Numbered from the stretch's first letter, positions 34,601-43,163 are shown. The stretch is 64,000 nucleotides of DNA from Porites lobata (GCA_942486035.1 CALNXK010000158.1:1217501-1281500); one strand, 5' to 3'. Made by a program: numbers and translations. The notes: generated by a model from the sequence alone, not told the origin.

Positions 34601-37600
34601 AGAAGAGAAGACAAGTCTCGTGATTAGTCCATGGGCCATCTACAGGATGTGCGCCTTGCAAGGACAAATACTCAGCGCTTTTTCTTTTCTTGTACGGTGA
34701 TGGACGCTCACGCTTACGTTTGAGTTGGGTCGGACTGGATACTGTTTTTTCATTACCCCTTTTAAGTTTCCTTATGTTAGAATTTCCACAGTTAAAGCAG
34801 CTGCACTCTAACCCACATTCTTGGTTCACACGCAAACATGGGCATTTCCACTTCCTAGGGCCATCTCGGCAGGAAACGTACTTATTATCGTATTTTACTT
34901 TGTTGTGGCCACATTTGCAAGATACTTCAATAGTGTATCCAAGTTCACTCGTAGAAGAGCAAGCAGCTTGCATGGTTGAGTTTTGACACCTTTTGCATCT
35001 ACAATTGCGGGAACAAAAATGTCCCGAAATCACGCAGGGACAATGGCTGTGTCCTTTGTCGTCCTTTGTACAAGACGCCTTTTGGCCATCCTTGGCATTG
35101 TTCTTTCCACAAGAGCATACTTTATTGGTAGTTTTTGAGTTAAGTCCTTGGAAACAGAAAAAACAAAACAAAAAAAAAGGTGAAATTAGTAAAGGGTGAA
35201 AGCCTCAGGGCACCCAACAACTGTCTCCTTTAAAGTACGTTGGAAACACTTTTACGCTGTCCAGAGTTTTCTTTTTTCTGCGCCCTAGAAATGCATTCTA
35301 AGCGGCAATACAAAATTGTTATCGTTTAGGTCATTAGAGTTTCCCACAAGCAGGCCACAAGTTGCTCGGCAACTTTTCGGCAACTTCTCGTATTTCGAAC
35401 AACTTCTTTCCTATATAGCAACTATTGGCTTTTTTATTAAGATTTCTCTAGAACTTTGTCATCTAACTCTGTGATATCGGAGCAGCTCTTAGTGTTTAAA
35501 TTAGTCTTTGTTCCATATTTCACAATGTTTTGTATACAAGTTGCAAATTACCAGTAGAAAAAAGGAGACAAATACTCCTCCCCTGAGGCACATTAAGGGC
35601 GCAAGATAAGTCTGCGGTCTTTACAGAAAATTTTAAATGATTGACGCAGATTCTCACTCGACTGACTCGAGTGTCTCGGGTGAAGAAAGTCATTAAGCAT
35701 TTTTCTTGGCTCATTACATTTCTTTCTTGATTTTAACTCCGGACAAAGTTATTAAGCAAAGCTGGTTGCGCTGAAAAATTGCACAAAAATGCTAAGAAAT
35801 GGTACTTTTGTTTGTACAATTTGCATATTTTCATAACTTCAGACCAAACAAACATTTTGTTTTTCGAGCAACTTTTGAGTAAGTTTCGTTGCAATAAGCA
35901 ACTTTTGATTGTTTTTGGCAACTTTGGAGCATTTGTTTGAGAAATAATGAGAAACTTTTTGGAAAATCTCGAACAACTTATGGAAAGCCCTACCGGTCTG
36001 ACCGGTCATCCTAGAGGAACTTAAGTCAGTTTTCAAAATTACAAAGGCTTCAGTGTTACTTTTTCGAAAATTTTAGTTGCAATTTAACGATTTACGAAAG
36101 TGATGATTTTTCTGGTTACCTCTCCCCATCACATTTTAGAATCCAAAAAAATAAAATAAAAGAAAAATATTGTAACGTGGGAACTGATTTTGAAACATTA
36201 AAAATCAGAATTCGTAGGGAATTTATTAGGTATAAAGCATCGAAAATTGTTTATGAATGGAAGGTCCATCTAGAAATTTTTAGTCTTCCTCAAGCAAAAG
36301 AAAATTCTTGGCAATATTTGCTTCTCCGAACAGATATTTCGCAGAAAATTGTCTTTGGGTGCCCCTGGTAGCCTCGCCGGGTCAATTTTGTGCAATTGAG
36401 CATGGGACACCCCAGTCGTAAGAACAAGAGCGGTCGCGTAAAAAGATAAAAGCTAGAAAATATTTCTATATATCACTAACTTGATCAAATGTGTGTGAAC
36501 CTTGACGTTCCTTTCATAAGCTTGTGCAAATCGTACTTTGTAGAAGGTTCCATTCAGGACTCACATACCTACATTTATATTCTATATATTCTCTCGCCCA
36601 TTAAATCGACCGTAGTTTATATTAATCCCTTTGAGTATGGACTCGGTTTCACTGGCTTACTCCTAATAATCCTCCAAGTTTGGTCGATTGACTAAATCGA
36701 TAAGCCCGTTGAACCCGAAATAATGCGAAATAGCTTTGAAGCCCGCTTAAGCTAATTTTCGGCAAAAATGTATACTCAACAGCTTTCGTATTTTTAGTCA
36801 TCAAATTTTTATAATACGCATTGGCCACTCTGCTGCTTATAACGATCCCATGAACCTCATATTGCTGGGTCTAGATTCCTTCATGTTGCGGTGCAGCGGC
36901 ACTTGAAAGTGAGACTAGTCGATATGAATGCTTGGAAAATTGGCTGGAAGGTAGAAAGGAATCTTTACAATTCCTTACACCACTGGACGCCCCTACTAAG
37001 GCTGCTACAGCTACTACAGGTACTACAGGTACTACACCTACTACAGCTACTACACCTACTACAGACACTACAGCTACTACAGTTACTACACCTACTACAG
37101 CTACTACAGTTACTACACCTACTACAGCTACTACAGGTACTACACCTACTACAGGTACTACAGCTACTACAGCTACTACAGCTACTACAGCTACTACAGC
37201 TACTACAGCTACTACAGCTACTACAGCTACTACAGCTACTACAGCTACTACAGCTACTACAGCTACTACAGCTACTACAGGTACTACAGCTACTACAGCT
37301 ACTACAGCTACTACAGCTACTACAGGTACTACAGCTACTACAGCTACTACAGCTACTACAGCTACTACAGGTACTACAGCTACTACAGCTACTACGGCTA
37401 CTACAGCTACTACAGGTACTACAGCTACTACAGCTACTACAGCTACTACAGCTACTACAGCTACTACTACTACTACTACAGCTACTACAGCTACTACAGG
37501 TACTACGGGTACTACGGCTACTACAGCTACTACGGCTACTACAGCTACTACGGGTACTACGGCTACTACAGCTACTACAGGTACTACAGGTACTACAGGT

Positions 37601-39281
37601 ACTACAAGTACTACAGCTACTATCGCTACTACGGCTACTACAGCTGCTACAGCTACTACAGCTACCACGGGTACTACGCTACTACGGCTACAACTACTAC
37701 GGCTACTACAGGTACTACGGCTACCACGCTACTACTACAGCTACTACAGCTACTACAGGTGCTACTACAGCTACTACAGCTACTACGGCTACTACAGCTA
37801 CTACGGGTACTACAGGTACTACACCTACTACCGCTACTACGGCTACTACGGCTACTACAGCTACTACGGGTACTACACCTACTACGGGTACTACAGGTAC
37901 TACGGGTACTACGGGTACTACAGCTACTACAGCTACTACAGCTACTACAGCTACTACGGCTACTACGGGTACTACTACAGGGTACTACGGCTACTACAGC
38001 TACTACAGCTACTACAGCTACTACAGCTACTACAGCTACTACGGCTACTACAGCTACTACAGCTACTACACCTACTACAGGTACTACACTACTACAGCTA
38101 CTACAGCTACAGCTACTACAGCTACTACGGCTACTACAGGTACTACAGGTACTACACCTACTACAGGTACTACAGGTACTACAGCTACTACAGCTACTAC
38201 GGCTACTACAGCTACTACAGGTACTACGGCTACTACAGCTACCACAGGTACTACAGGTACTACAGGTACTACACCTACTACAGGTACTACAGCTACTACG
38301 GCTACTACAACTACTACAGCTACTACAGGTACTACAGCTACTACAGCTACTACAGCTACTACAGGTACTACAGCTACTACAGCTACTACAGCTACTACAG
38401 GTACTACGGCTACTACAGCTACTACGGCTACCACACCTACTACAGGTACTACACCTACTACAGCTACTACAGGTACTACAGGTACTACAGCTACTACAGC
38501 TACTACAGCTACTACAGCTACTACAGCTACTACAGGTACTACAGCTACTACAGCTACTACAGCTACTACAGGTACTACAGCTACTACAGCTACTACAGCT
38601 ACTACAGCTACTACAGCTACTACAGCTACTACAGCTACTACAGCTACTACAGCTACTACAGCTACTACAGCTACTACAGCTACTACAGCTACTACAGCTA
38701 CTACAGCTACTACAGCTACTACAGCTACTACAGCTACTACAGCTACTACAGCTACTACAGCTACTACAGCTACTACAGCTACTACGGCTACTACAGCTAC
38801 TACAGGTACTACAGGTACTACGGCTACTACAGCTACTACAGCTACTACAGCTACTACAGCTACTACAGCTACTACAGCTACTACAGCTACTACAGCTACT
38901 ACGGCTACTACAGGTACTACAGGTACTACAGCTACTACAGCTACTACGGCTACTACAGCTACTACAGGTACTACAGGTACTACGGCTACTACAGGTACTA
39001 CAGCTACTACAGCTACTACAGGTACTACACCTACTACAGGTACTACAGGTACTACAGCTACTACAGGTACTACGGCTACTACAGCTACTACAGGTGCTAC
39101 TACAGCTACTACAGCTACTACAGGTACTACAGCTACTACAGCCACTACAGGTATCATTGTGTCTACTAGGGTACAGCCACTACAGCACTGACAGTGGTGG
39201 GCGGTGGCCCGGGACATTTTGGGCAGTCTTACACCAAGTACTACCCCGGCGGAAATTGATTTCGAGCTTCGAGGCCGCCAT
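21080..39281 (-). CDS. USE1: Vesicle transport protein USE1 (ER Q-SNARE), interrupted by a 12-kb transposon
   Basis: USE1 is a tail-anchored Qc-type SNARE of the ER. With syntaxin 18, Sec20 and Sec22b it drives fusion of COPI vesicles returning from the Golgi. Coding pieces on the minus strand are 39281-39247, 26993-26918, 26798-26749, 25246-25168, 24581-24404, 24079-24046, 22782-22617 and 21259-21080. Without the insertion the first two are one exon, and all junctions are in frame: 798 nt, about 265 aa; the human protein is 259 aa. Family matches include MAASKLEINFR and LLERCEAMASE at the N terminus, MRSELLG in the middle, VLQYHQNLQE...AEEM, and a SNARE helix (KLADSNFEKLKRESERLE) before a hydrophobic anchor. 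In this haplotype codon 12 is split by the element at 27002-39246, so a normal mRNA is unlikely unless the insert is removed, spliced or bypassed. Confidence 0.88.
21500..21592. repeat. Foldback repeat, arms about 40 bases
   Basis: AAGGCCTTGTTAAAAATAAT then GACC pairs with GGTC then ATTATCTTTAACAAGGCCTT, spacer TCGGGCACTC. The pairing extends outward with mismatches (AATACCCCTTGGCCC / GGGCTGAGGCATT). Confidence 0.7.
22045..22472. mobile_element. Tc1/mariner-like MITE flanked by TA
   Basis: CCGTATTTCTTTGAATAATA at the left is matched exactly by its reverse complement at the right end, with TA on both outer sides (22045-22046 and 22471-22472). TA target duplication points to the Tc1/mariner group. 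Subterminal GATTATTCAAGG-type motifs recur in direct order. Noncoding, about 424 bp. Confidence 0.72.
22617..22782 (-). CDS. USE1: USE1 exon 6: first half of the SNARE region
   Basis: The acceptor is ATCTTTTTTCTTGAAG before 22782, and the donor AACAAG|GTTACT follows 22617. A nearer AG (TTAACAG) would put a stop in frame, so the upstream AG was chosen. It encodes RLTGNKKSD, then SVLQYHQNLQENVAEEMIKM, then MASNIIKEDNK, the conserved heptad region of USE1. Phase 2 in, 0 out. Confidence 0.88.
22783..24045 (-). other. USE1 intron containing a larger inverted-repeat element
   Basis: It holds the element at 22860-23384. The remaining 660 bp (23385-24045) has short open frames on both strands but nothing recognisable. 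Confidence 0.6.
22860..23384. mobile_element. Non-autonomous DNA transposon with long inverted arms
   Basis: The left end GTTCCTTTGGGATGATCCA matches the inverted right end TGGATCATTCAAATGGAAC. Further in, about 55 bases around ACCTAGTTTCAAATTGAGAG pair with CTCTCGATTTGAAACTAGG. No transposase frame is present. The TTCC/GGATGATCC style resembles hAT-type coral MITEs, but no 8-bp duplication was confirmed. Confidence 0.6.
24046..24079 (-). CDS. USE1: USE1 exon 5 (34-bp microexon)
   Basis: The acceptor TATTTTCCAG precedes 24079 and the donor AACAG|GTGACT follows 24046. It is phase 1 in, 2 out, and encodes DNKKDNHGLRNR. It corresponds to the short basic stretch between MRSELLG and the SNARE region in other USE1 proteins. 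Too short to appear as an open frame, it is required to keep the flanking exons in frame. Confidence 0.78.
24404..24581 (-). CDS. USE1: USE1 exon 4: central linker with MRSELLG motif
   Basis: The acceptor TTTGTAG precedes 24581 and the donor GAAG|GTGAGA follows 24404. It is phase 0 in, 1 out, and encodes 59 codons. KSPTEKLLASRQLV is followed by a polar linker, then HIRAKSQINKEMRSELLGE. The MRSELLG motif is diagnostic of USE1 orthologues. Confidence 0.9.
24582..25167 (-). other. USE1 intron, nothing recognised
   Basis: No repeat with defined ends and no credible open frame was seen in these 586 bases. Confidence 0.6.
25168..25246 (-). CDS. USE1: USE1 exon 3
   Basis: The acceptor TTGTTACAG precedes 25246 and the donor AAAATG|GTGAGA follows 25168. 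It is phase 2 in, 0 out. It encodes SKPSPDTMTEYSKKVEFLKG then LIETQKM, matching the conserved NEYSxKVDFLKG segment of the USE1 N-terminal domain, which binds partners of the tethering complex. Confidence 0.88.
25561..25807. mobile_element. MITE with GTTGTTCGAA / TTCGAACAAC arms
   Basis: The left end CAGGGCTGGGTTGTTCGAA pairs with TTCGAACAACTGGGCCCAGG on the right. A second inverted pair inside (ATAACCCAGGGTTA against TTTAACCCCAGGTTA) adds about 20 bases. Noncoding, about 247 bp. Confidence 0.65.
26115..26135. repeat. Three GGATCTA heptamer units
   Basis: GGATCTA repeats three times without mismatch in a USE1 intron; minor feature. Confidence 0.8.
26749..26798 (-). CDS. USE1: USE1 exon 2
   Basis: The acceptor ATATTGCAG precedes 26798 and the donor GAAAG|GTTAGT follows 26749. 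It is phase 0 in, 2 out: YVLTLQRQATELKKSE plus two bases. It follows WRLEK of exon 1 exactly as the equivalent LEKYV... junction does in other USE1 proteins. Confidence 0.85.
26918..26993 (-). CDS. USE1: USE1 exon 1, downstream part (left of the insertion)
   Basis: On the minus strand this begins with the last base of codon 12 and runs LLERCEAMASE...WRLEK to the donor AAA|GTGAGT. The start of the exon is 12 kb away at 39247-39281. Bases 26994-27001 are the target-site copy. The first downstream ATG in frame is codon 20 (26971-26969), a possible alternative start that would lose 19 residues. Confidence 0.88.
26994..27001. repeat. Left 8-bp target-site duplication CGGCGGAA
   Basis: Identical to 39247-39254. 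Together they bracket the 12,245-bp element. The sequence is part of USE1 codons 10-12. Confidence 0.93.
27002..27110 (+). repeat. Left terminal inverted repeat
   Basis: 109 bases, from GGGTAGTACTTGG through TGTCCCGGGCCACCGCCCAC to the first minisatellite units, match the inverted right end (39138-39246) with one difference (C/T at about 27058). Confidence 0.92.
27095..28552 (+). repeat. 9-bp minisatellite, left arm part 1
   Basis: About 160 units of GTAGTAGCT with the variants GTAGTACCT, GTAGTAGGT and GTAGTAGCC. Because the unit is three codons long and lacks stops in several frames, very long low-complexity frames (Val-Val-Ala or Thr-Thr-Ala) appear; they are not genes. Confidence 0.93.
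28553..30574 (-). mobile_element. LINE copy 1, 5'-truncated, inserted in the minisatellite
   Basis: On the minus strand it starts inside the RT domain (VYVKLFNLILQSGKMPDVW) and continues through FVDFRKAFDSVWH, GVRQGCILSPLLFNLYLNNL and the catalytic LLYADDLVILS. A C-terminal zinc knuckle follows (CPLCNSNQVEDEIHFLFQC, C-x2-C-x9-H-x4-C) and then a 3' end with AATAAAGCAATTTATTACT. The frame is broken at least twice, near 29840 and 29490-29380. A run of AAAAC repeats lies near 28640-28680. The minisatellite continues on both sides, showing the LINE landed in a pre-existing array. The clade is not assigned. Confidence 0.85.
30575..31074 (+). repeat. 9-bp minisatellite, left arm part 2
   Basis: Same unit family as 27095-28552, about 55 units, between LINE copies 1 and 2. 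It includes rarer variants (GTATTACCT, GTAGTATCT, GTAGTTGCT). Confidence 0.92.
31075..31553 (-). mobile_element. LINE copy 2, 3' fragment
   Basis: It is nearly identical to the last 480 bp of copy 1. It carries the zinc-knuckle region and a 3' end AATAAAACAATTTATTACTT followed by a TTAC tail at 31075-31090. It is truncated abruptly at its 5' side, at CATAATG, against minisatellite. Confidence 0.85.
31554..31764 (+). repeat. 9-bp minisatellite, left arm part 3
   Basis: About 23 units with more GTAGTATCT, GTAGTACGT and GTAGTAACT variants than the other blocks. A longer internal period is visible: the series GTAGTATCTGTAGTACGTGT recurs about 135 bp apart. Confidence 0.9.
31766..32495 (-). mobile_element. 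LINE copy 3, diverged internal fragment
   Basis: It covers the region 5' of the zinc knuckle, with about 90 bp overlapping copy 2. It is clearly more diverged from copies 1 and 2 than they are from each other. It lacks a 3' end and stops beside the minisatellite, so the array seems to have replaced or invaded its 3' part. Confidence 0.75.
32496..34403. other. Core of the giant element, left half
   Basis: No open frame is recognisable. A short LINE-like 3' tail on the minus strand lies at 33580-33800. The stretch just before 34404 should be the 3' UTR of the CXC gene. Confidence 0.5.
33580..33800 (-). mobile_element. LINE 3' tail fragment (low confidence)
   Basis: On the minus strand the sequence ends GGCTGTGAAAATAAAGCTTA followed by TTG repeats. 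This is the pattern of a LINE 3' end with a simple-repeat tail. No coding part is preserved. Confidence 0.4.
34404..35146 (-). CDS. CXC (TSO1-like) zinc-cluster and SANT-like protein, last exon
   Basis: On the minus strand an acceptor (TTTTTCTGTTTCCAAG) precedes 35146, and the frame runs 247 codons to a stop at 34404. Two cysteine clusters follow each other: VCSCGKNN....CPC..SGHFCSRNCRCKRCQN and SCKCGHNK....CPCLRVNQECGLECSCFNCGN. The CPC-x6-C-x3-C-x-C-x2-C-x-N pattern is that of tesmin/TSO1 CXC domains, which bind DNA with clustered zinc. A basic KRKRERPSPYKKRK stretch comes next. A C-terminal GPWTNHETCLL...KKKSQVSAKLKIL block resembles a SANT/Myb fold. Upstream exons were not found between here and the right arm. 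I infer a DNA-binding protein of the element; whether it is transposase, accessory or captured gene is unknown. Confidence 0.7.
35147..37000. other. Core of the giant element, right half
   Basis: Several short open frames occur on both strands; none is recognisable. If the CXC gene has 5' exons or a catalytic domain they should lie here on the minus strand, but I could not identify them. Confidence 0.5.
37001..39137 (-). repeat. 9-bp minisatellite, right arm
   Basis: About 235 units, the reverse complement of the left-arm units (ACTACAGCT, ACTACAGGT, ACTACACCT, ACTACGGCT). A stretch around 38580-38780 is a nearly pure run of ACTACAGCT, unlike the mixed left arm. Breaks in the 9-bp register occur near 37675, 37735, 37970 and 38090. 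Long open frames through it are artefacts of the repeat. Confidence 0.93.
39138..39246 (-). repeat. Right terminal inverted repeat
   Basis: Inverted copy of 27002-27110 with one mismatch. It ends CCAAGTACTACCC directly against the target-site copy. Confidence 0.92.
39247..39254. repeat. Right 8-bp target-site duplication CGGCGGAA
   Basis: Exact copy of 26994-27001. It is also codons 10-12 of USE1 on the minus strand. Confidence 0.93.
39247..39281 (-). CDS. USE1: USE1 exon 1, start-codon part (right of the insertion)
   Basis: The minus-strand ATG at 39281-39279 opens MAASKLEINFR plus two bases of codon 12, then stops against the transposon end. The upstream context (ACCAACATGGCGG) is a good initiation context. 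The human protein begins MAASRLELNLVR, so this is the native start. It is separated from its continuation at 26993 by 12.25 kb. Confidence 0.9.
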
Positions 39282-39663
39282 GTTGGTAAACCCTACTATG
39301 TACTTCGTGTAAGAAAAACATGTTTTCGTCCCACGACCGCAAAGCATTTACAGGGGGTAGGGGTCTGAACCCCTTTGGTCCGTCAAAAAACGCTTTTTTT
39401 TTATTTAGAACAGCAAGAAACTCTATTTTTAAGCTTAACCCCTTTGTTAAATTGCGATTTTTGGCATTATGAAGAGTTCCCATTTTTGAGGTCTAAAAAG
39501 GGTTCTTTTTAATTTAGAACATGAAGAAACTCTATTTTTTGCGAAAAATGTAATAAGGAAAAATTTTGAATTTTTGGAGCAAAATCGTGGGTTAACGGTA
39601 ACCTCTTTGGAAAATTGCGATTTTTGGCCTTATGAAAAGTTCCCATTTTTGTGGTCTAAAAAG
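39282..39663 (-). promoter_or_regulatory. USE1 5' flank; satellite-like monomers within
   Basis: The native USE1 5' UTR and promoter must lie here, read leftward, but no TATA or other box stands out. From about 39380 the sequence consists of two diverged monomers related to the 51-64 kb satellite (AACCCCTTTG..AAATTGCGATTTTTGG, AATTTAGAAC, AAGAAACTCTATTTTT). Confidence 0.45.
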
Positions 39664-40951
39664 TACGGTGGCCCACAACGGCAATACACAAATATATATA
39701 TCATATTACTGCATTCTATATCTTAGTACACAAACATATCCATTGGCTGTGCGAGTATATTTACCAGTACAATAAAACATACACCAGTACAACAATATGA
39801 ATTCCAGTACAGAAATGTTAATTTCAGTACAAAAATATAAACTCCAGTACGGAAAGATATCTCCAGTTCTTAGTACACCAAATAACAGCTCCAGTGAAAA
39901 AAAGTATCAATCTCTCAGTAAAAAAACATAAGTTCCGGAACAAACATATTCATCGGTTGGGCGACTATATTCTTCAACAGTACAACAATATTTTTCCCAG
40001 TACAAAAATAAAAGTTTCGGTACAGAAAAATTACAAAAGAAAAATTGGAGAAATCGGTAGGTACTTCATATATGATTATTACCATGTACCTAAACATATG
40101 CTTATTATAGTGTACCTAAACAAACCTTATATATTTCATTGTTATAGATTATCTCGACTAAACACAACCATTCACCTCTATACAACCCCATACATCACCA
40201 TCCAACACCATGCACCGCTACACCTCACCAAATACCACTAAACATACACCCATTTATAACAACATACACCTCTATACTTCACCATATACCTCTATACATC
40301 ACCACACACCCCTATACATCATCATACATCCATGTATAACACCATGCACCTCTATACCTCACCAAACACCCATGTATAATACCATGCACCTCTATACATC
40401 ACCATATACCTCTATACATCACCGTACACCCCTATACATAACCATAGACCTCTACACATGACCATTGTATACAAGTGTATGGTTATGAATGGGGGTGTAA
40501 GATGTTGTATAGAGGTATATGGTGATGTATAGGGGTTCATGGTTTTATACATGGGTGTATGGTGATATATAGAGGTGTATGGTGATGAAAAGAGGTATAT
40601 GGTGATGTATAGAGGTGCATAGTATTATACATGGGTGCTGACATGGATGTATGGTGATGTATAGGGGTCTATGGTGTTATGCATATATATATTTAGGTAC
40701 ATAGTAATAATCATATATAAAGTACCTACCGATTTTTTCCAAAGTTTTTAAAAAATATTTTTCTGTACCGAAACTTTTATTTTTGTACTGAAATTTATAT
40801 TTCTTTACTGGGATGCATATTGTTGTACTGGTGTATATTTTATTGTACTGGTAAATATACTCGCACAGCCAATGAATATGTTTGTGTACTAAGATATAGA
40901 AGGCAGTAATATGATATATATATTTGTGTATTGCCGTTGTGGGGCACCGTA
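39664..40951. mobile_element. 1.29-kb foldback element with minisatellite arms
   Basis: The ends TACGGTG and CACCGTA sit on arms that stay inverted for roughly 250 bp on each side (left CACAACGGCAATACACAAAT, right its reverse complement), with few mismatches. Toward the centre both arms contain a 20-bp minisatellite. It is CACCTCTATACATCACCATA-like on the left (about 40165-40460), and its complement lies on the right (about 40480-40680). A TA at each end fits a Tc1/mariner-type target. There is no transposase. The left arm carries an extra partial duplication near 39900-40030. Confidence 0.78.
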
Positions 40952-43163
40952 AATACATGTATCGATCCAAGTCATGTAAAATTGTAAAGCAGAATCGAAG
41001 TTAGATTTGATAATTATAAAGTAGGAACGAAAGTGTAAGCCTATTTTGGCTAGTGCATGCACTCGAACCAATGATATCATTCGATATATGATATCATTAG
41101 TAACATCTATCTGGACATGATGCAGTTTGCAGTGATGTAATTATTATTTCTTCGCTGCCTTACAAATCATATTGAGTCTCATTAATTGTCTCCCGGTCGT
41201 GTAAATATAGGAGCTTCAGGACCTACAACGAAATATATTCGCCCGGTATATTCGCCAAACTTTGCGTTACTTCCTGTTGTCTCCAAATTTGGCGCACAAA
41301 TAGATTTGGCTAGTCCCAGTCCCCGGTGGGTTATTAGCTTCACGCTATCTGAGAAATGCGGCGGCAAGGAGTTTGTTGCGGGTTTTGCAAAGAATGAAAG
41401 CTTGTATCGACGAATTTTGACCAAATACAAGTGAAGCAAATTATTTTGAAGGATTTTGGAGGATAAGAAGTAAAAATCGAGGTAAGAAAACAGTATAGAG
41501 AATCTTTGCGTGCAATTCGCCGAGCCGGCCATGTCTTCCACACATACTCTCTGATACTCTTCAAACGCGAGGAATTCCTTCCCGCTTAGCTTTTTACCTT
41601 CAAAGCCTTGTTTATTTTGATAAACTCTATCAGTAAATTCATGTTTGCTAGTTTTTAACCAGATATTTCATTGAAAAACTTAAAACTGAAGCGTCTTTTG
41701 AAGGTAAACAGCAAACCACAAGGTGTTGAATTTCGTTATGCTAATTAGCTTTAACCTCATTAGCATAATGTAACAGCGTCAGAAAATAAATTTGTAGAAA
41801 ATTCCTTAGACTGTTCACAGTCCTCTATTTTTCTGTAAGATCTTTGAGATTGAGTGCTTTGCGTTACAGGCTGCTATCTTGCATGAGTGTCAAAACTACT
41901 TAGGGGGCAGGGACGGGGGCTGTTTGGGAGGAAGCAAGAAAAATAGAGGGACTGTAATAACATCACTGCAGCTTGCGTTTAGGAGGTGTGACAGGAATTT
42001 TACGCCTTTTACCATTCATTAATTAAGAAACTCCGCTGGTGATGAAAAACATGCCAGACACATTTAGCATCTATTACGCATGTTTACAAGAATAATATCT
42101 CCTTTCGAAGCAGTGATTTTATACAGTTTCTGGGCCATGCCTCCAAATAAAATCAGAAAACATGCACAGGTGAAACATTTTCCTAATCGAAGCCCTAAGC
42201 ATGCTCGCTTCACCACAGATTAAAGCAATTAAATCTCCCTATAAAAAGCCAGGCATTTCTGACAGGTTGTCCTTTTTGTGTCGGAGTAGCGTTAAATTTC
42301 AGTTCATTTGGCAGAAACTGTGTTACAACATTCCCTGGCTGGGCTGCTTCAAAAGCATGTTGGCTTACGTGATTAATCCTAAGAATACCAAAAATCCTTC
42401 ATGTGTTGGCGCAAGATGTGCCTTATGGTAGTACTTATGAAGCCTACGTTTTATAGAAACGACAACTTCTCAACGACTTGTCAGTCTCAGCAACTTAAAC
42501 TAAACCCGTTGTCAATGCGACTTAACATTTGTTGTCTAATGACCAATGAAACGCCTGTGTTGCAACACACTCTGTGAATGCGAGCTACGAACTGCAAGCA
42601 GCTCTATATTTTCGAACGATTTTTGGGTCTGTTTTTCGTAGATATTATATATCACACAAAATAGACATCTTTCCTGGCAAAATTACATTCTTTGTTAAAT
42701 TTTTAAAATAATTATGCAGAAATATGCCTTGTTTATTTTTTTTGTGGAATATTTTGGGTTTCCTGAGGCATTTTTAAAAATTTCTTATATAAGCTGAGTC
42801 TTAAGAATTGTTCTACTAGTTAACAATGCGAGTGGGAAAATACTATATTTGTGTATTTTGATTTCTTAGTCTGGAAATGTCACTGGAAAACTTTTGGGTT
42901 TTTCGGTTCCATTGTAATAATTAAGATCATAGTAATGACATGGTACTGGAAACGGTTTTTACCGTGAGATCCTTGGGCTTGATACTAAGTAAACGTTATA
43001 GTCTGATAATAATGAAACACATTTATTTTTCCAGAAAAAAGTCTGTGCGTGGCAAATTGAACATGAGGCACACATTGTAATCCTCAGAGGCCACCAGCAT
43101 GCAAACCTGAACCAAACGTTTGCCTTAATCAGCAGAACTGGTAGGTATCATTGCAAGATACCA
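40952..43163. other. No gene recognised
   Basis: Overlapping open frames on both strands at 41182-41564 (82-119 codons) and one at 42201-42431 do not resemble known proteins and have no splice support. I treat them as chance. Confidence 0.5.

Larger units (their letters stand above)
27002..39246. mobile_element. 12,245-bp DNA transposon with minisatellite arms, inserted in USE1
   Basis: Ends are GGGTAGTACTTGG at 27002 and CCAAGTACTACCC ending at 39246. They are the start of 109-bp inverted repeats differing by one base by eye, and 8-bp direct copies of CGGCGGAA flank them. Inside each end lies a long array of 9-bp units (GTAGTAGCT and variants), in inverted orientation at the two sides. The left array is interrupted by three LINE fragments. 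The 4.5-kb core carries a minus-strand exon for a CXC zinc-cluster/SANT-like protein. Superfamilies making 8-bp duplications include hAT, P, Merlin and KDZ/Zisupton. The GGG ends and the CXC protein do not decide between them, and no DDE catalytic domain was recognised. Near-identical ends suggest recent insertion. Confidence 0.9.

Noticed and set aside
27095..39137. A CRISPR array in the short-unit repeat blocks
   Set aside because: Units are contiguous 9-mers with no spacers, in a eukaryotic genome with introns.
26918..39281. Treating the two USE1 exon 1 pieces as separate exons spliced across a 12-kb intron
   Set aside because: The junctions lack GT/AG at the boundaries (element ends GGGTA...TACCC) and the flanks carry an exact 8-bp duplication, which is the mark of transposition and not of an intron.
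36891..39312. Open frames of 370-770 codons over the right arm of the giant element
   Set aside because: They arise from the same 9-bp repeat, which switches among Leu-Leu-Gln, Thr-Thr-Ala and Ser-Tyr-Tyr whenever its register slips. No start, splice or domain supports a gene.
41182..41564. Overlapping frames on both strands (82-119 codons)
   Set aside because: They oppose each other over the same bases without any recognised domain or exon border.
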